A stretch of DNA of 7,535 nt, taken from the NCBI GenBank assembly GCA_029938185.1, contig JAOZVK010000279.1, forward strand, positions 1 to 7,535. Direction: 5' to 3'. Numbering within the stretch: position 1 is the first letter of the stretch; each line of letters opens with the position of its first letter. Below the pieces are notes generated by a model. That model worked only from the letters and a program-made list of their open reading frames with translations. It was not told where the DNA came from and ran no database searches. A program made the position numbers and the translations under genes. Source of the DNA: Bacteroidales bacterium. Its GTDB lineage: Bacteria > Bacteroidota > Bacteroidia > Bacteroidales > JAOZVK01. Shown piece by piece: positions 1 to 6,143 of the stretch.

Positions 1-7
1 CATTTAC

Positions 8-51
8 ACATAGGGCGTTGCCCCATGTTAATGCTTATGCCCTTTCAGGGC
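8..51. repeat. REP-like double-hairpin interspersed repeat (putative)
   Basis: Two GC-rich hairpins stand next to each other in an otherwise AT-rich flank. The first spans 8-28: outer arms ACAT/ATGT, one A-C mismatch, then GGGC/GCCC around a GTT loop. The second spans 39-51: GCCCT/AGGGC around a TTC loop. Paired short hairpins like this are the usual form of REP-type elements, and GGGCGTTGCCC followed by CCCTTTCAGGGC resembles an interspersed sequence I recall from Bacteroidota genomes. The memory cannot be verified here. It lies 80 nt beyond the cas6 stop and has no adjoining T-run, so it is not a classical intrinsic terminator, although it could still hinder transcription from either side. 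Only part may be present because the window begins at base 1. Confidence 0.5.
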
Positions 52-130
52 GAAAAAATTCACTAACGAAATAAAAAAACATTTTAGGAACTAATAAAAA
101 ACTGAAATAAGCTATTTTTGTTCGTGTTTT

Positions 131-961
131 TTATATGCCTACGTGTAGCCTAAACTTTCCAAGTCCTGATGTTGTACCTCTGCCAATTTGTATTTGTTCG
201 CCAATTTCCAATAGTTTAATGAATGGTTCAAAATATCCATAATACTCTGCACTACCAATAAATGCAGGCTTGTAGTAAATAAATTGCTTGCGAATGCGAG
301 AATGATGTTTTACATCATATCTTATAAAATTTGATTGTGTGCAAATAATATTTTCGGTTTCAGTAAAATTAGGAGAGATGAATGTTTCCCCGTCTATTAG
401 ATTAAGGTTTAATAGTCGTTCGTAAATTCGTTTTATTATGTTGGAAAAAGTTATATTTTGCGGACTATTTACTTTTTGAATACATACAGGGCTAATAAAT
501 TTTATTGTTAGCCGTGTTTTGTCTTTGATATTTTTGTCTATTACTTTTCCTGAATCAAACTTTTTGGCAGAAGATAGCTTGAAAATTGTAGTAATAGAAT
601 TTGCAGTAATACTCTCTGCTTTAACAAATTTCATTTTTCCATTTTGTTTACCTATCGGATAGTTTTCAAAATCAATAAATGTTTTAAGATTTATTTTTTT
701 TATAATATCGCCAAAAAAAGTTATATCAAAATAAAAATTATCTTTGGGCATATATGCTAATTGCTGTTTTTCGGCAACAGCAATAGAATATGGTTTTAGT
801 TTAGCACCATTTTCTGATTTTGCAAAAAGAATATCAAAAGCTGTTTTGTTATTGTTTTTTAAGACATAGCCCAAAATGCCTCGGATAGCTGTAGCAACAA
901 AAGGTGGAGAAATTATTAATTTCTCCACCACATAGTGAAGCCTTATTTTGTATATTTTCAT
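131..961 (-). CDS. cas6: Cas6 CRISPR precursor-RNA endoribonuclease (RAMP superfamily)
   Basis: Cas6 cleaves the CRISPR precursor transcript within each repeat to give crRNAs for the effector complex. The 276-residue protein shows the landmarks of the Cas6 family with the C-terminal RAMP domain. An N-terminal SPPFVATAIRGILG segment (about 18-31) matches the usual PPF-x-RG-x-LG block. A strand of the type LTIKFISPV (151-159) follows. HHSRIRKQ (219-226) sits where the family often has an R-x-S-x-R-Q motif, so H219 or H220 is a candidate catalytic or RNA-contacting residue (inferred). The glycine-rich loop IGRGTTSGLGKF (259-270) near the C terminus is the clearest hallmark. The start at 961 is preferred because the conserved region begins there and it lies 10 nt after the cmr6 stop; an in-frame ATG at 1000 would add 13 residues overlapping cmr6. 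It is the last gene of the operon and carries a perfect palindrome at codons 11-20. Confidence 0.9.
   Translation of the reverse strand: MKIYKIRLHYVVEKLIISPPFVATAIRGILGYVLKNNNKTAFDILFAKSENGAKLKPYSIAVAEKQQLAYMPKDNFYFDITFFGDIIKKINLKTFIDFENYPIGKQNGKMKFVKAESITANSITTIFKLSSAKKFDSGKVIDKNIKDKTRLTIKFISPVCIQKVNSPQNITFSNIIKRIYERLLNLNLIDGETFISPNFTETENIICTQSNFIRYDVKHHSRIRKQFIYYKPAFIGSAEYYGYFEPFIKLLEIGEQIQIGRGTTSGLGKFRLHVGI
903..929. repeat. Perfect 27-bp palindrome inside cas6
   Basis: The arms GGTGGAGAAATTA and TAATTTCTCCACC are exact reverse complements, 13 bp each, around one central base (916). On the cas6 message it lies at +33 to +59 from the preferred start, in codons 11-20, and can fold into a stem of about 11 bp with an AAUAA-type loop closed by a GGUGGAG/CUCCACC base. 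It overlaps codons for conserved residues (VVEKLIISPP). The palindrome itself is directly seen. A role as an mRNA hairpin damping cas6 translation, or as a protein-binding site, is speculation. Confidence 0.75.
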
Positions 962-971
962 CAATCTTTTT

Positions 972-2216
972 TTAAAACCATTTATTAGCTTTTTCGCCAA
1001 TACAAAATGTTAGAAGTTTGTAGTACTGGTTTTTATTTAAATTTTTCTTCCATTCTTTTTTTGTTCTGTTATTATTTTGTTCTATTTCATATATTTTATC
1101 AATAAAATGAATAAACTCTTCTATATATTTTTGAGGTATAAGTTTTCCTTGAAGTTTTATGTCTTTTATACATTTGTTGTATGGTTGTTGATAGAAATTA
1201 TTAGCCCATGATTTTATTTTTTTGTTAAAAGATTTCATGTCTTTGTGTGCTAATAAAGCTTTTATTCCTTCTTCTTGAGCTTTCTTGTACCTTTGTTGTC
1301 GTTCTATATTTTTTTTCTCTTCAATTTCAGACAGCATTTTTTGTCTTTCTTTGGCTTCGGCTTCTCTTTTTGCGATTTTAATTTTTTCTTCTTCTATTTT
1401 TTTATTTTCTATTGCTTGCAAACGTTTTTTACTGTCATCAATTTCTTTTTGTCTTTTCATTTCTGCTTGCATTTTTTCTGCATGTTTTATTTCTTCCATG
1501 CTTTGCTCAAACTGTCCGTATCCTACATTTGTTTTTGCTCCTATTCCAAAATCCAAAAGTATTTGTCTAAAAAGTTTTTCTTTTTCATCTGCTTTAATTA
1601 TTCCATTTTTCAAATCAAAATTAAATTGAAATTCTACCTGCGGCAATACTTTTAAAAATTGTAGTGGAACAGGATTTTTTAGTGGGGCGGCATGTGGAGT
1701 AATATAATCGTTTCCTAAAAGTCCGTTTTCTGTAGAAATAGGAAAAGCATCAAAAAACATGTCTCTTTGGTAAATTGATTTATCTTTACCTTCAAAAATT
1801 TCGTTTTCTAAATCTTCAATCTTAATGCTTTCTAATTTTTGTTTTTTTAATAATTCTTCAACATACTTTCCGTTTGCTTTTTTAAAAGCCGAGCGTAGCA
1901 TTCCCTTAACCGATGAACCCTGAATACATGGCAAGCCACTTGTGTAGTCAAAAAAGAAACCTATTTTTATTTCGTCTTTTTTATCTTTTTCACCAGTTTC
2001 GTGTGTGTATCCACTGCCAATTAGCAAGCCAGGGTAGCTTGTTGTTAGATTTATTTTTTGCTTAAATCCTATTGATTCGATGTTTTTTTTGCCTTTAACT
2101 ACATCAAATATTTTTTTGTTTATTATTGATAAATCAGTTTCGTCTTGCGAATTATAAAGATAGTTATAATATTCTTTATAAAAAATTCGTCCTATATTTG
2201 TTTTTATATTAGTCAT
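972..2216 (-). CDS. cmr6: Cmr6, type III-B RAMP subunit, with a long coiled-coil and helical C-terminal extension
   Basis: Cmr6 is a RAMP protein at the head of the Cmr complex, next to Cmr1 and the 3' end of the crRNA. Residues 1-238 form the recognisable Cmr6 fold: IQGSSVKGMLRSAF (98-111), MFFDAFPI (153-160), PHAAPLKNPVPLQFL (174-188) and the closing glycine loop GIGAKTNVGYGQF (224-236). The family normally ends soon after that loop. Here about 176 residues follow: a Lys/Glu-rich stretch free of Gly and Pro from about 237 to 316 that should be a long coiled coil, then a helical, Trp-containing segment (about 318-414) ending in IGEKANKWF. The start at 2216 is chosen because conserved sequence begins at once, an A-rich leader precedes it, and it overlaps the cmr5 stop by 8 nt (ATGACTAA). 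An upstream ATG at 2258 would add 14 residues lying inside cmr5. Total 414 residues. Confidence 0.92.
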   Translation of the reverse strand: MTNIKTNIGRIFYKEYYNYLYNSQDETDLSIINKKIFDVVKGKKNIESIGFKQKINLTTSYPGLLIGSGYTHETGEKDKKDEIKIGFFFDYTSGLPCIQGSSVKGMLRSAFKKANGKYVEELLKKQKLESIKIEDLENEIFEGKDKSIYQRDMFFDAFPISTENGLLGNDYITPHAAPLKNPVPLQFLKVLPQVEFQFNFDLKNGIIKADEKEKLFRQILLDFGIGAKTNVGYGQFEQSMEEIKHAEKMQAEMKRQKEIDDSKKRLQAIENKKIEEEKIKIAKREAEAKERQKMLSEIEEKKNIERQQRYKKAQEEGIKALLAHKDMKSFNKKIKSWANNFYQQPYNKCIKDIKLQGKLIPQKYIEEFIHFIDKIYEIEQNNNRTKKEWKKNLNKNQYYKLLTFCIGEKANKWF

Positions 2217-2598
2217 TTTTACTAAATTTATAAGTTCGTATAGCAAGTTTAACTGCAATAGCAGCGTTCATTATATCTTTTTTTATTTGTCGTTCGTTAT
2301 CTATTCTTTTTTGAGTAAATTCAAATAAATTTTCTTGTTCTGTGTTGTAATAATTCTTGTTATTGTTTTTAAGAATATTAAAAATAATAGTCATTATTTT
2401 TACTCTTTTTTTTCCCACTTCACTATTAGCATGATAAAACGCCAAAGCTGGTAACAAGCCCGATTGCATAACCGAGCTACCAAACGATGAAACATAGCTT
2501 TTGTATTCTCTTGGAATTATTTTTGAGTTTTTTTCAAAAATATTAGATTCATTAATTTTATCTATTGCTATTGGAATTAACTTATTTATTATTTTCAT
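2209..2598 (-). CDS. cmr5: Cmr5, type III-B small subunit
   Basis: Cmr5 is the small all-helical subunit. Several copies form the minor filament alongside Cmr4 and help hold the target RNA; it has no known catalytic role. The 129-residue length is normal for the family. The family signature appears as IPREYKSYV (28-36) followed by QSGLLPALAFYHA (45-57), equivalent to the usual P-x-x-Y ... GL-x-x-AL-x-FY block. The C terminus (AAIAVKLAIRTYKF, 112-125) matches the typical last helix. It follows cmr4 with a 13-nt gap and its TAA stop overlaps the cmr6 ATG, which suggests translational coupling. No zinc sites or membrane segments are seen. Confidence 0.9.
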   Translation of the reverse strand: MKIINKLIPIAIDKINESNIFEKNSKIIPREYKSYVSSFGSSVMQSGLLPALAFYHANSEVGKKRVKIMTIIFNILKNNNKNYYNTEQENLFEFTQKRIDNERQIKKDIMNAAIAVKLAIRTYKFSKND

Positions 2599-2611
2599 CT
2601 GTGTATATTTT

Positions 2612-3430
2612 TTAAAATTTTATTTCTTTAATATCAGTTTGTCCATATCCAATGGTTGCGTTTGCACCTATTTGAACTCTGTTTTCTGTAATTTTATTAA
2701 AATGAGTTTTAAGTTCTTTATCATTATTTTGTTTTACAAAAAAAGCAAAACGGCTTTGATGAGGTACAACTTCCTCGTACCAAAGATTTTTGCTTTCTCC
2801 GTTTTCTAATTGATTACGTGCTAATACTGGCATATCCTCGCTAATCTCTCTAAAGTTGCAATCGTTGAGCAAAACAATATTTTCGCCCAATAGGGTTTTA
2901 ATTAGGTTGCTGTCCAAATCGAACTCAATTTTTTTGTAAGTAGCCTTTAATTCACGGTCTTCTATTGTTGCATTTTGGTATTCTTGCTTAAAAACTAAGG
3001 GGCTATCTTTGCTAACTTTTATATCTGCAAGTTCTGATAATGCATTATTTTTATTAATTTCAATTCCCAAAAGATTAGCTTTGTCAATAATTTTTTGAAT
3101 ACGTTCGGGAGATGTAGCATTTAGAAACGCTATTTTATCACTACGAACAGGCATTGATAAAAAATCTGCTTCAAAAAAAATATATTTGCCTTGCTTTCTT
3201 TTTTTTGAATTGGAGTCTGAACCAAATATATCAATAATTTTATCTTCGTTGTTAGGTTTGTTTTTGAAAAATTCACGTATAGCACCTTTTAAACTTGATG
3301 AATGTATTGTAGGTAGTTTATCTACAGGATCTTTCTGAATGAGCTTATCTACAACCCCATAGTTATTGTCGCCGCTACCAGCATGCATATTAGTAATTGC
3401 ATGTATTGAGTATAATTTTGTGTTATTCAT
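2612..3430 (-). CDS. cmr4: Cmr4, backbone subunit and target-RNA nuclease of the Cmr complex
   Basis: Cmr4 forms the repeating backbone along the crRNA, and each copy cuts the paired target RNA at 6-nt intervals. The 272-residue protein is well conserved. HAGSG (16-20) is followed by GVVDKLIQKD (25-34). D28 in this motif aligns by eye with the catalytic aspartate (D26 in Pyrococcus furiosus Cmr4), so RNase activity should be intact. SSSLKGAIREFF (44-55) is the standard RAMP strand-loop-helix, and DIFGSD (67-72) follows it. NLWYEEVVPHQSRF (215-228) matches the Cmr4 LWYEE-LP motif. QIGANATIGYG (253-263) is the C-terminal glycine-rich RNA-binding loop. It begins 3 nt after the cmr3 stop, with an A-rich leader and no evident Shine-Dalgarno sequence. 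Confidence 0.95.
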   Translation of the reverse strand: MNNTKLYSIHAITNMHAGSGDNNYGVVDKLIQKDPVDKLPTIHSSSLKGAIREFFKNKPNNEDKIIDIFGSDSNSKKRKQGKYIFFEADFLSMPVRSDKIAFLNATSPERIQKIIDKANLLGIEINKNNALSELADIKVSKDSPLVFKQEYQNATIEDRELKATYKKIEFDLDSNLIKTLLGENIVLLNDCNFREISEDMPVLARNQLENGESKNLWYEEVVPHQSRFAFFVKQNNDKELKTHFNKITENRVQIGANATIGYGQTDIKEIKF

Positions 3431-3433
3431 TTT

Positions 3434-4471
3434 TTATATAAATTTATAAATATTTAGTCCTATGTTTGTTAAATTATTATTGTTAAAATGTTTTTCAAAT
3501 TCAGTTTTATTATTGACAAAAAACACCGAGCCTCGTTTCAAAAGATTGTATTTTACGCTTTTTGTTGGTATTCTTGCATAACTATCATTATTAAAAGTAA
3601 GAAAACGAAAATTTTGTGTTTGTGTTATCGCAAAATTGCAATGTTTGTAAACAGAGTTCTCCACATTGGCATCGCTCATTAATATTGCTTTTTGGGAATT
3701 TTCTATTGCGTTAATTCCAAAAATATTATTATATGATTTATCTATTTTTTTAATAGTCATATAAAACTGTGAGTGTTCGCCTCCCATAGCAATTATGTTT
3801 GAGTATTTATCTCTATTGTTTTCTAAACCAAAATCAGTATTTTGCAATTCTGCTACAAATGCAAATTCCCAGTTGTTTTCTAATCTATATAATGTTTGAC
3901 GATAAAATGCGTTTTCTTCTGTTTCATCATTATTTCGTTCGGGTTTGCTTATTCCTACTTGAATTTGTTTTATAAAAATATCGTTATATTTTTTAATATC
4001 TTTTTCATTCGAAATTAGAATATCCGGATAATATTTTTTAGCATCATATTTTGGTAAAAAAGGTATTTTATCTGTTTTTGTTCCTGTATTAGATTTTCCT
4101 TGTTCGTATTCTAATTGCAGGTCTGCATGTTCGTTTCCAAAATAATAATGTTTATTGTTATTGGTCATAAACAGTGGAGAGATATTTTTTATATCACCAA
4201 ATTTTATATTATCAAAAGATTTTTTTTTTGAATTAATAGAAAAACTATTTTCTCCAATTCGTATTTTTGCTTCTGTTTTATGTTTGTGTAGTGGCAATAA
4301 TTTATGATATTTCAGTAGTTCAAACCTTAACATGCCAAGCAAAGTTGTTTGCTGTGGATAGTAATTAGACGAAACAAAATAATTTTGCTCTTCTCTATCA
4401 TCTCCAAATGTAGTTTCTCCACCAAAGAAATAAGTTTCAACTGGTCGGAATTTTATTATATATTTACTCAT
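3434..4471 (-). CDS. cmr3: Cmr3, type III-B subunit binding the crRNA 5' tag with Cmr2
   Basis: Cmr3 is a two-RAMP-domain protein that pairs with Cmr2 and holds the 5' repeat-derived tag of the crRNA. The 345-residue sequence has the typical start FRPVETYFFGG (8-18), then PQQTTLLGMLRFELL (39-53), corresponding to the family's P-x-x-T-x-x-G-x-x-R helix. VGISKPERN (172-180) with FYRQTLYRL (189-197), the loop GGEHSQF (230-236), RGSVFFV (313-319) and a terminal NIGLNIYKF (336-344) follow in the expected order. The closing glycine loop is shorter and poorer in Gly than in many relatives. Its ATG overlaps the cmr2 stop by 8 nt (ATGAGTAA), which argues for coupled translation at equal dose. A 10-A run falls at codons 81-84. 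Confidence 0.92.
   Translation of the reverse strand: MSKYIIKFRPVETYFFGGETTFGDDREEQNYFVSSNYYPQQTTLLGMLRFELLKYHKLLPLHKHKTEAKIRIGENSFSINSKKKSFDNIKFGDIKNISPLFMTNNNKHYYFGNEHADLQLEYEQGKSNTGTKTDKIPFLPKYDAKKYYPDILISNEKDIKKYNDIFIKQIQVGISKPERNNDETEENAFYRQTLYRLENNWEFAFVAELQNTDFGLENNRDKYSNIIAMGGEHSQFYMTIKKIDKSYNNIFGINAIENSQKAILMSDANVENSVYKHCNFAITQTQNFRFLTFNNDSYARIPTKSVKYNLLKRGSVFFVNNKTEFEKHFNNNNLTNIGLNIYKFI
4220..4229 (-). repeat. Ten-A homopolymer in cmr3 coding strand
   Basis: The plus strand reads ten T in a row, so the message carries ten A across codons 81-84 (Ser-Lys-Lys-Lys). It is the longest single-base run I noticed within the genes. Runs of this length can cause polymerase slippage or replication slippage. 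Any effect here is inferred; the frame as given is open. Confidence 0.7.
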
Positions 4472-6119
4472 TGTCTTTTCTGTTTATAAATTTAACCATT
4501 CGTAAACTACTATATATTATATTAATAGCCTCACTAATGTCTTCTTCTGTTTTATTAGGATATTCCTCAAAAGCTGCTACAATTAAGTTTCCCAAATTAT
4601 AAAGAAAATTTTGATATGATTTTGTTTTATGAATTACTTCATTAAAATTATTTTTAATATAATTTTTCACTTTTTCATTGTCGTTTCCTATTTTAGTTAT
4701 AATTTCCTTGTTGGCAAGAATTTTTTGAGGCAACGAATTTAAAAATTTATTATCAGAAATACGAGATTTTAATAAGTTCGTAAATTCTTTGTACGTTTTA
4801 TTTTCTTCTGTTTTGTGAAAAATCGCATCAAAATATTGACCACTATGTTTTAACACTTTAAAGGCAATAGCATTTTTTTCCTTCTCTTCACCATTCAACT
4901 TAATTTTTAATTTTTTGGCTCTAAATTTCATTAAATCAAAAGCCTCTTCTAATGCTTCTTGCATCGGATATTTGTAATAAGATATGGAAAGCCCAAAGGA
5001 TAATGATGCTGAAGGAAACTTGGTTTTAAATTTTGTATCTAAATTGTTGAGTAGTTCAAAAATATGAGTTGTTTTGTCTTCTATTATGTTACGAACAGGG
5101 GCAAAAAACAATAAATCATCGCCTCCTGCATAAATTGGTGCACCGCCGTATTTGTGAATAATTTCGGTAGCTTCTTTTGCAAAATCTAATAAATCTTTTG
5201 AAAATTTTTGCAGCCCCAAGTTTTTATCTGTAAAATAAATTTCTTTTATAGCTTCGCCAACTGCATCGCCATCAGCCTGTATTATTGCTATATATTTATG
5301 GCAGGTTTTAAATTCGTCTTTATATTTATTTTTCAAAGAGTCCAGAATTTTATCTTGATGCTTTTTATCTCCTTTATCAATGTCTTTTTCAAATAATTTG
5401 ATAATATCTTCTTTTTGTAAAAATTCGCGCGCTGATATTTCAAAAAGACTTTCAAAACGCTTCTTTTTGTTTGGATCGTTTCCAAATGCATCTTTAAATA
5501 AAAATGAACCATTTATAAAATACAAAAAATTGTTTATATAATTGATATTTTCTAATTCTATAGAATTATAGTTTTCTTGTAGTTCTAATGTGTCGAGATA
5601 TTCATTTAATTTAAAAATAGGATTTTCAGACTTTTCAATTTCTTTTTCAATAAAATAAAACCTGAAATAGTTTTTCATGTATTGTTCTATTCTATTAGGA
5701 TTTTTACATATTTGTTCAAGTTTTTTCTTGTCTTTTTTGTCTTCTGTTGTTAGTTGTTTTTTTTGAAAAAGATTATTTAGTCTATTATCAAAATGTTTTT
5801 TTATTTTTGAATAAAAACTTTTTTCTACATTTTCTATAATTACAGTTAATTTTTCAAAATAATCTATTTCTGAATTTATTGGTATTTCTGCTATTAATCT
5901 ATCCGGATATAAACCAGCTCCGTATATATAATCATTTTGATTAAGCAAGTCGGTTGCAGGTAAAATTATTTGAGTGTTTTCAAGTTTATTTACTTCTTTT
6001 AGTATTTCTCGCATAAGATACGAAAACATATAACTTGCCGCCCAAAGTTCACGAGTTTTACCAGCCGAAATTAATGTTTTTACAACTGGTCCTATGGTTA
6101 GTGCTATGTATTTTTTCAT
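4464..6119 (-). CDS. cmr2: Cmr2 (Cas10), signalling polymerase subunit lacking the HD nuclease domain
   Basis: Cmr2 is the large subunit that senses bound target RNA and makes a nucleotide second messenger. The 551-residue protein starts directly with the first palm domain: IGPVVKTLISAGKTRELWAAS (9-29) matches the Cmr2 GP-x-x-x-I-x-x-x-x-KTR-x-LW-x-S block. No HD domain precedes it, so it is much shorter than HD-bearing relatives such as the roughly 870-residue P. furiosus protein. ADGDAVGEAI (282-291) opens the second palm, and GGDD (332-335, within YAGGDDLLFF) supplies the metal-binding aspartates. SYYKYPMQEALEEA (380-393) is the usual follow-on helix. Only two cysteines are present (138, 273), so the zinc finger seen in many Cas10 proteins is missing. 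GLYPDR (69-74) precedes a charged insert. It follows cmr1 by 24 nt and overlaps cmr3 by 8 nt. The product could be cyclic oligoadenylate or, as in HD-less Bacteroides Cmr2, SAM-AMP; sequence alone does not decide. Confidence 0.95.
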   Translation of the reverse strand: MKKYIALTIGPVVKTLISAGKTRELWAASYMFSYLMREILKEVNKLENTQIILPATDLLNQNDYIYGAGLYPDRLIAEIPINSEIDYFEKLTVIIENVEKSFYSKIKKHFDNRLNNLFQKKQLTTEDKKDKKKLEQICKNPNRIEQYMKNYFRFYFIEKEIEKSENPIFKLNEYLDTLELQENYNSIELENINYINNFLYFINGSFLFKDAFGNDPNKKKRFESLFEISAREFLQKEDIIKLFEKDIDKGDKKHQDKILDSLKNKYKDEFKTCHKYIAIIQADGDAVGEAIKEIYFTDKNLGLQKFSKDLLDFAKEATEIIHKYGGAPIYAGGDDLLFFAPVRNIIEDKTTHIFELLNNLDTKFKTKFPSASLSFGLSISYYKYPMQEALEEAFDLMKFRAKKLKIKLNGEEKEKNAIAFKVLKHSGQYFDAIFHKTEENKTYKEFTNLLKSRISDNKFLNSLPQKILANKEIITKIGNDNEKVKNYIKNNFNEVIHKTKSYQNFLYNLGNLIVAAFEEYPNKTEEDISEAINIIYSSLRMVKFINRKDNE

Positions 6120-6143
6120 TTTAGCTATTTTTATTTTCTTTTA

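Noticed and set aside
96..117. Possible intrinsic terminator after cas6: AAATA/TATTT stem around AGC followed on the minus strand by six T.
   Set aside because: The stem is only five A-T pairs, too weak to be credible as a terminator in such AT-rich sequence.
1275..1655. Two long plus-strand reading frames (1275-1655 and 1285-1629) rich in Phe and Ser, resembling membrane proteins.
   Set aside because: They are antisense to the Lys/Glu-rich coiled coil of cmr6; AAA/GAA codons read backwards give TTT/TTC, which produces false hydrophobic proteins.
2217..2258. Longer start for cmr6 adding 14 residues.
   Set aside because: The extension lies wholly inside cmr5, and the shorter start has the coupled ATGACTAA overlap and an A-rich leader.
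2501..2809. Plus-strand reading frame of 102 codons with hydrophobic stretches.
   Set aside because: It spans the cmr5 and cmr4 genes on the opposite strand, which are clear family members; the hydrophobicity is an AT-rich antisense artefact.
3488..3682. Short plus-strand frames inside cmr3 (3488-3682), cmr2 (5208-5396) and cmr1 (6419-6679).
   Set aside because: All lie antisense within well-supported genes and show no recognisable domain or start signal.
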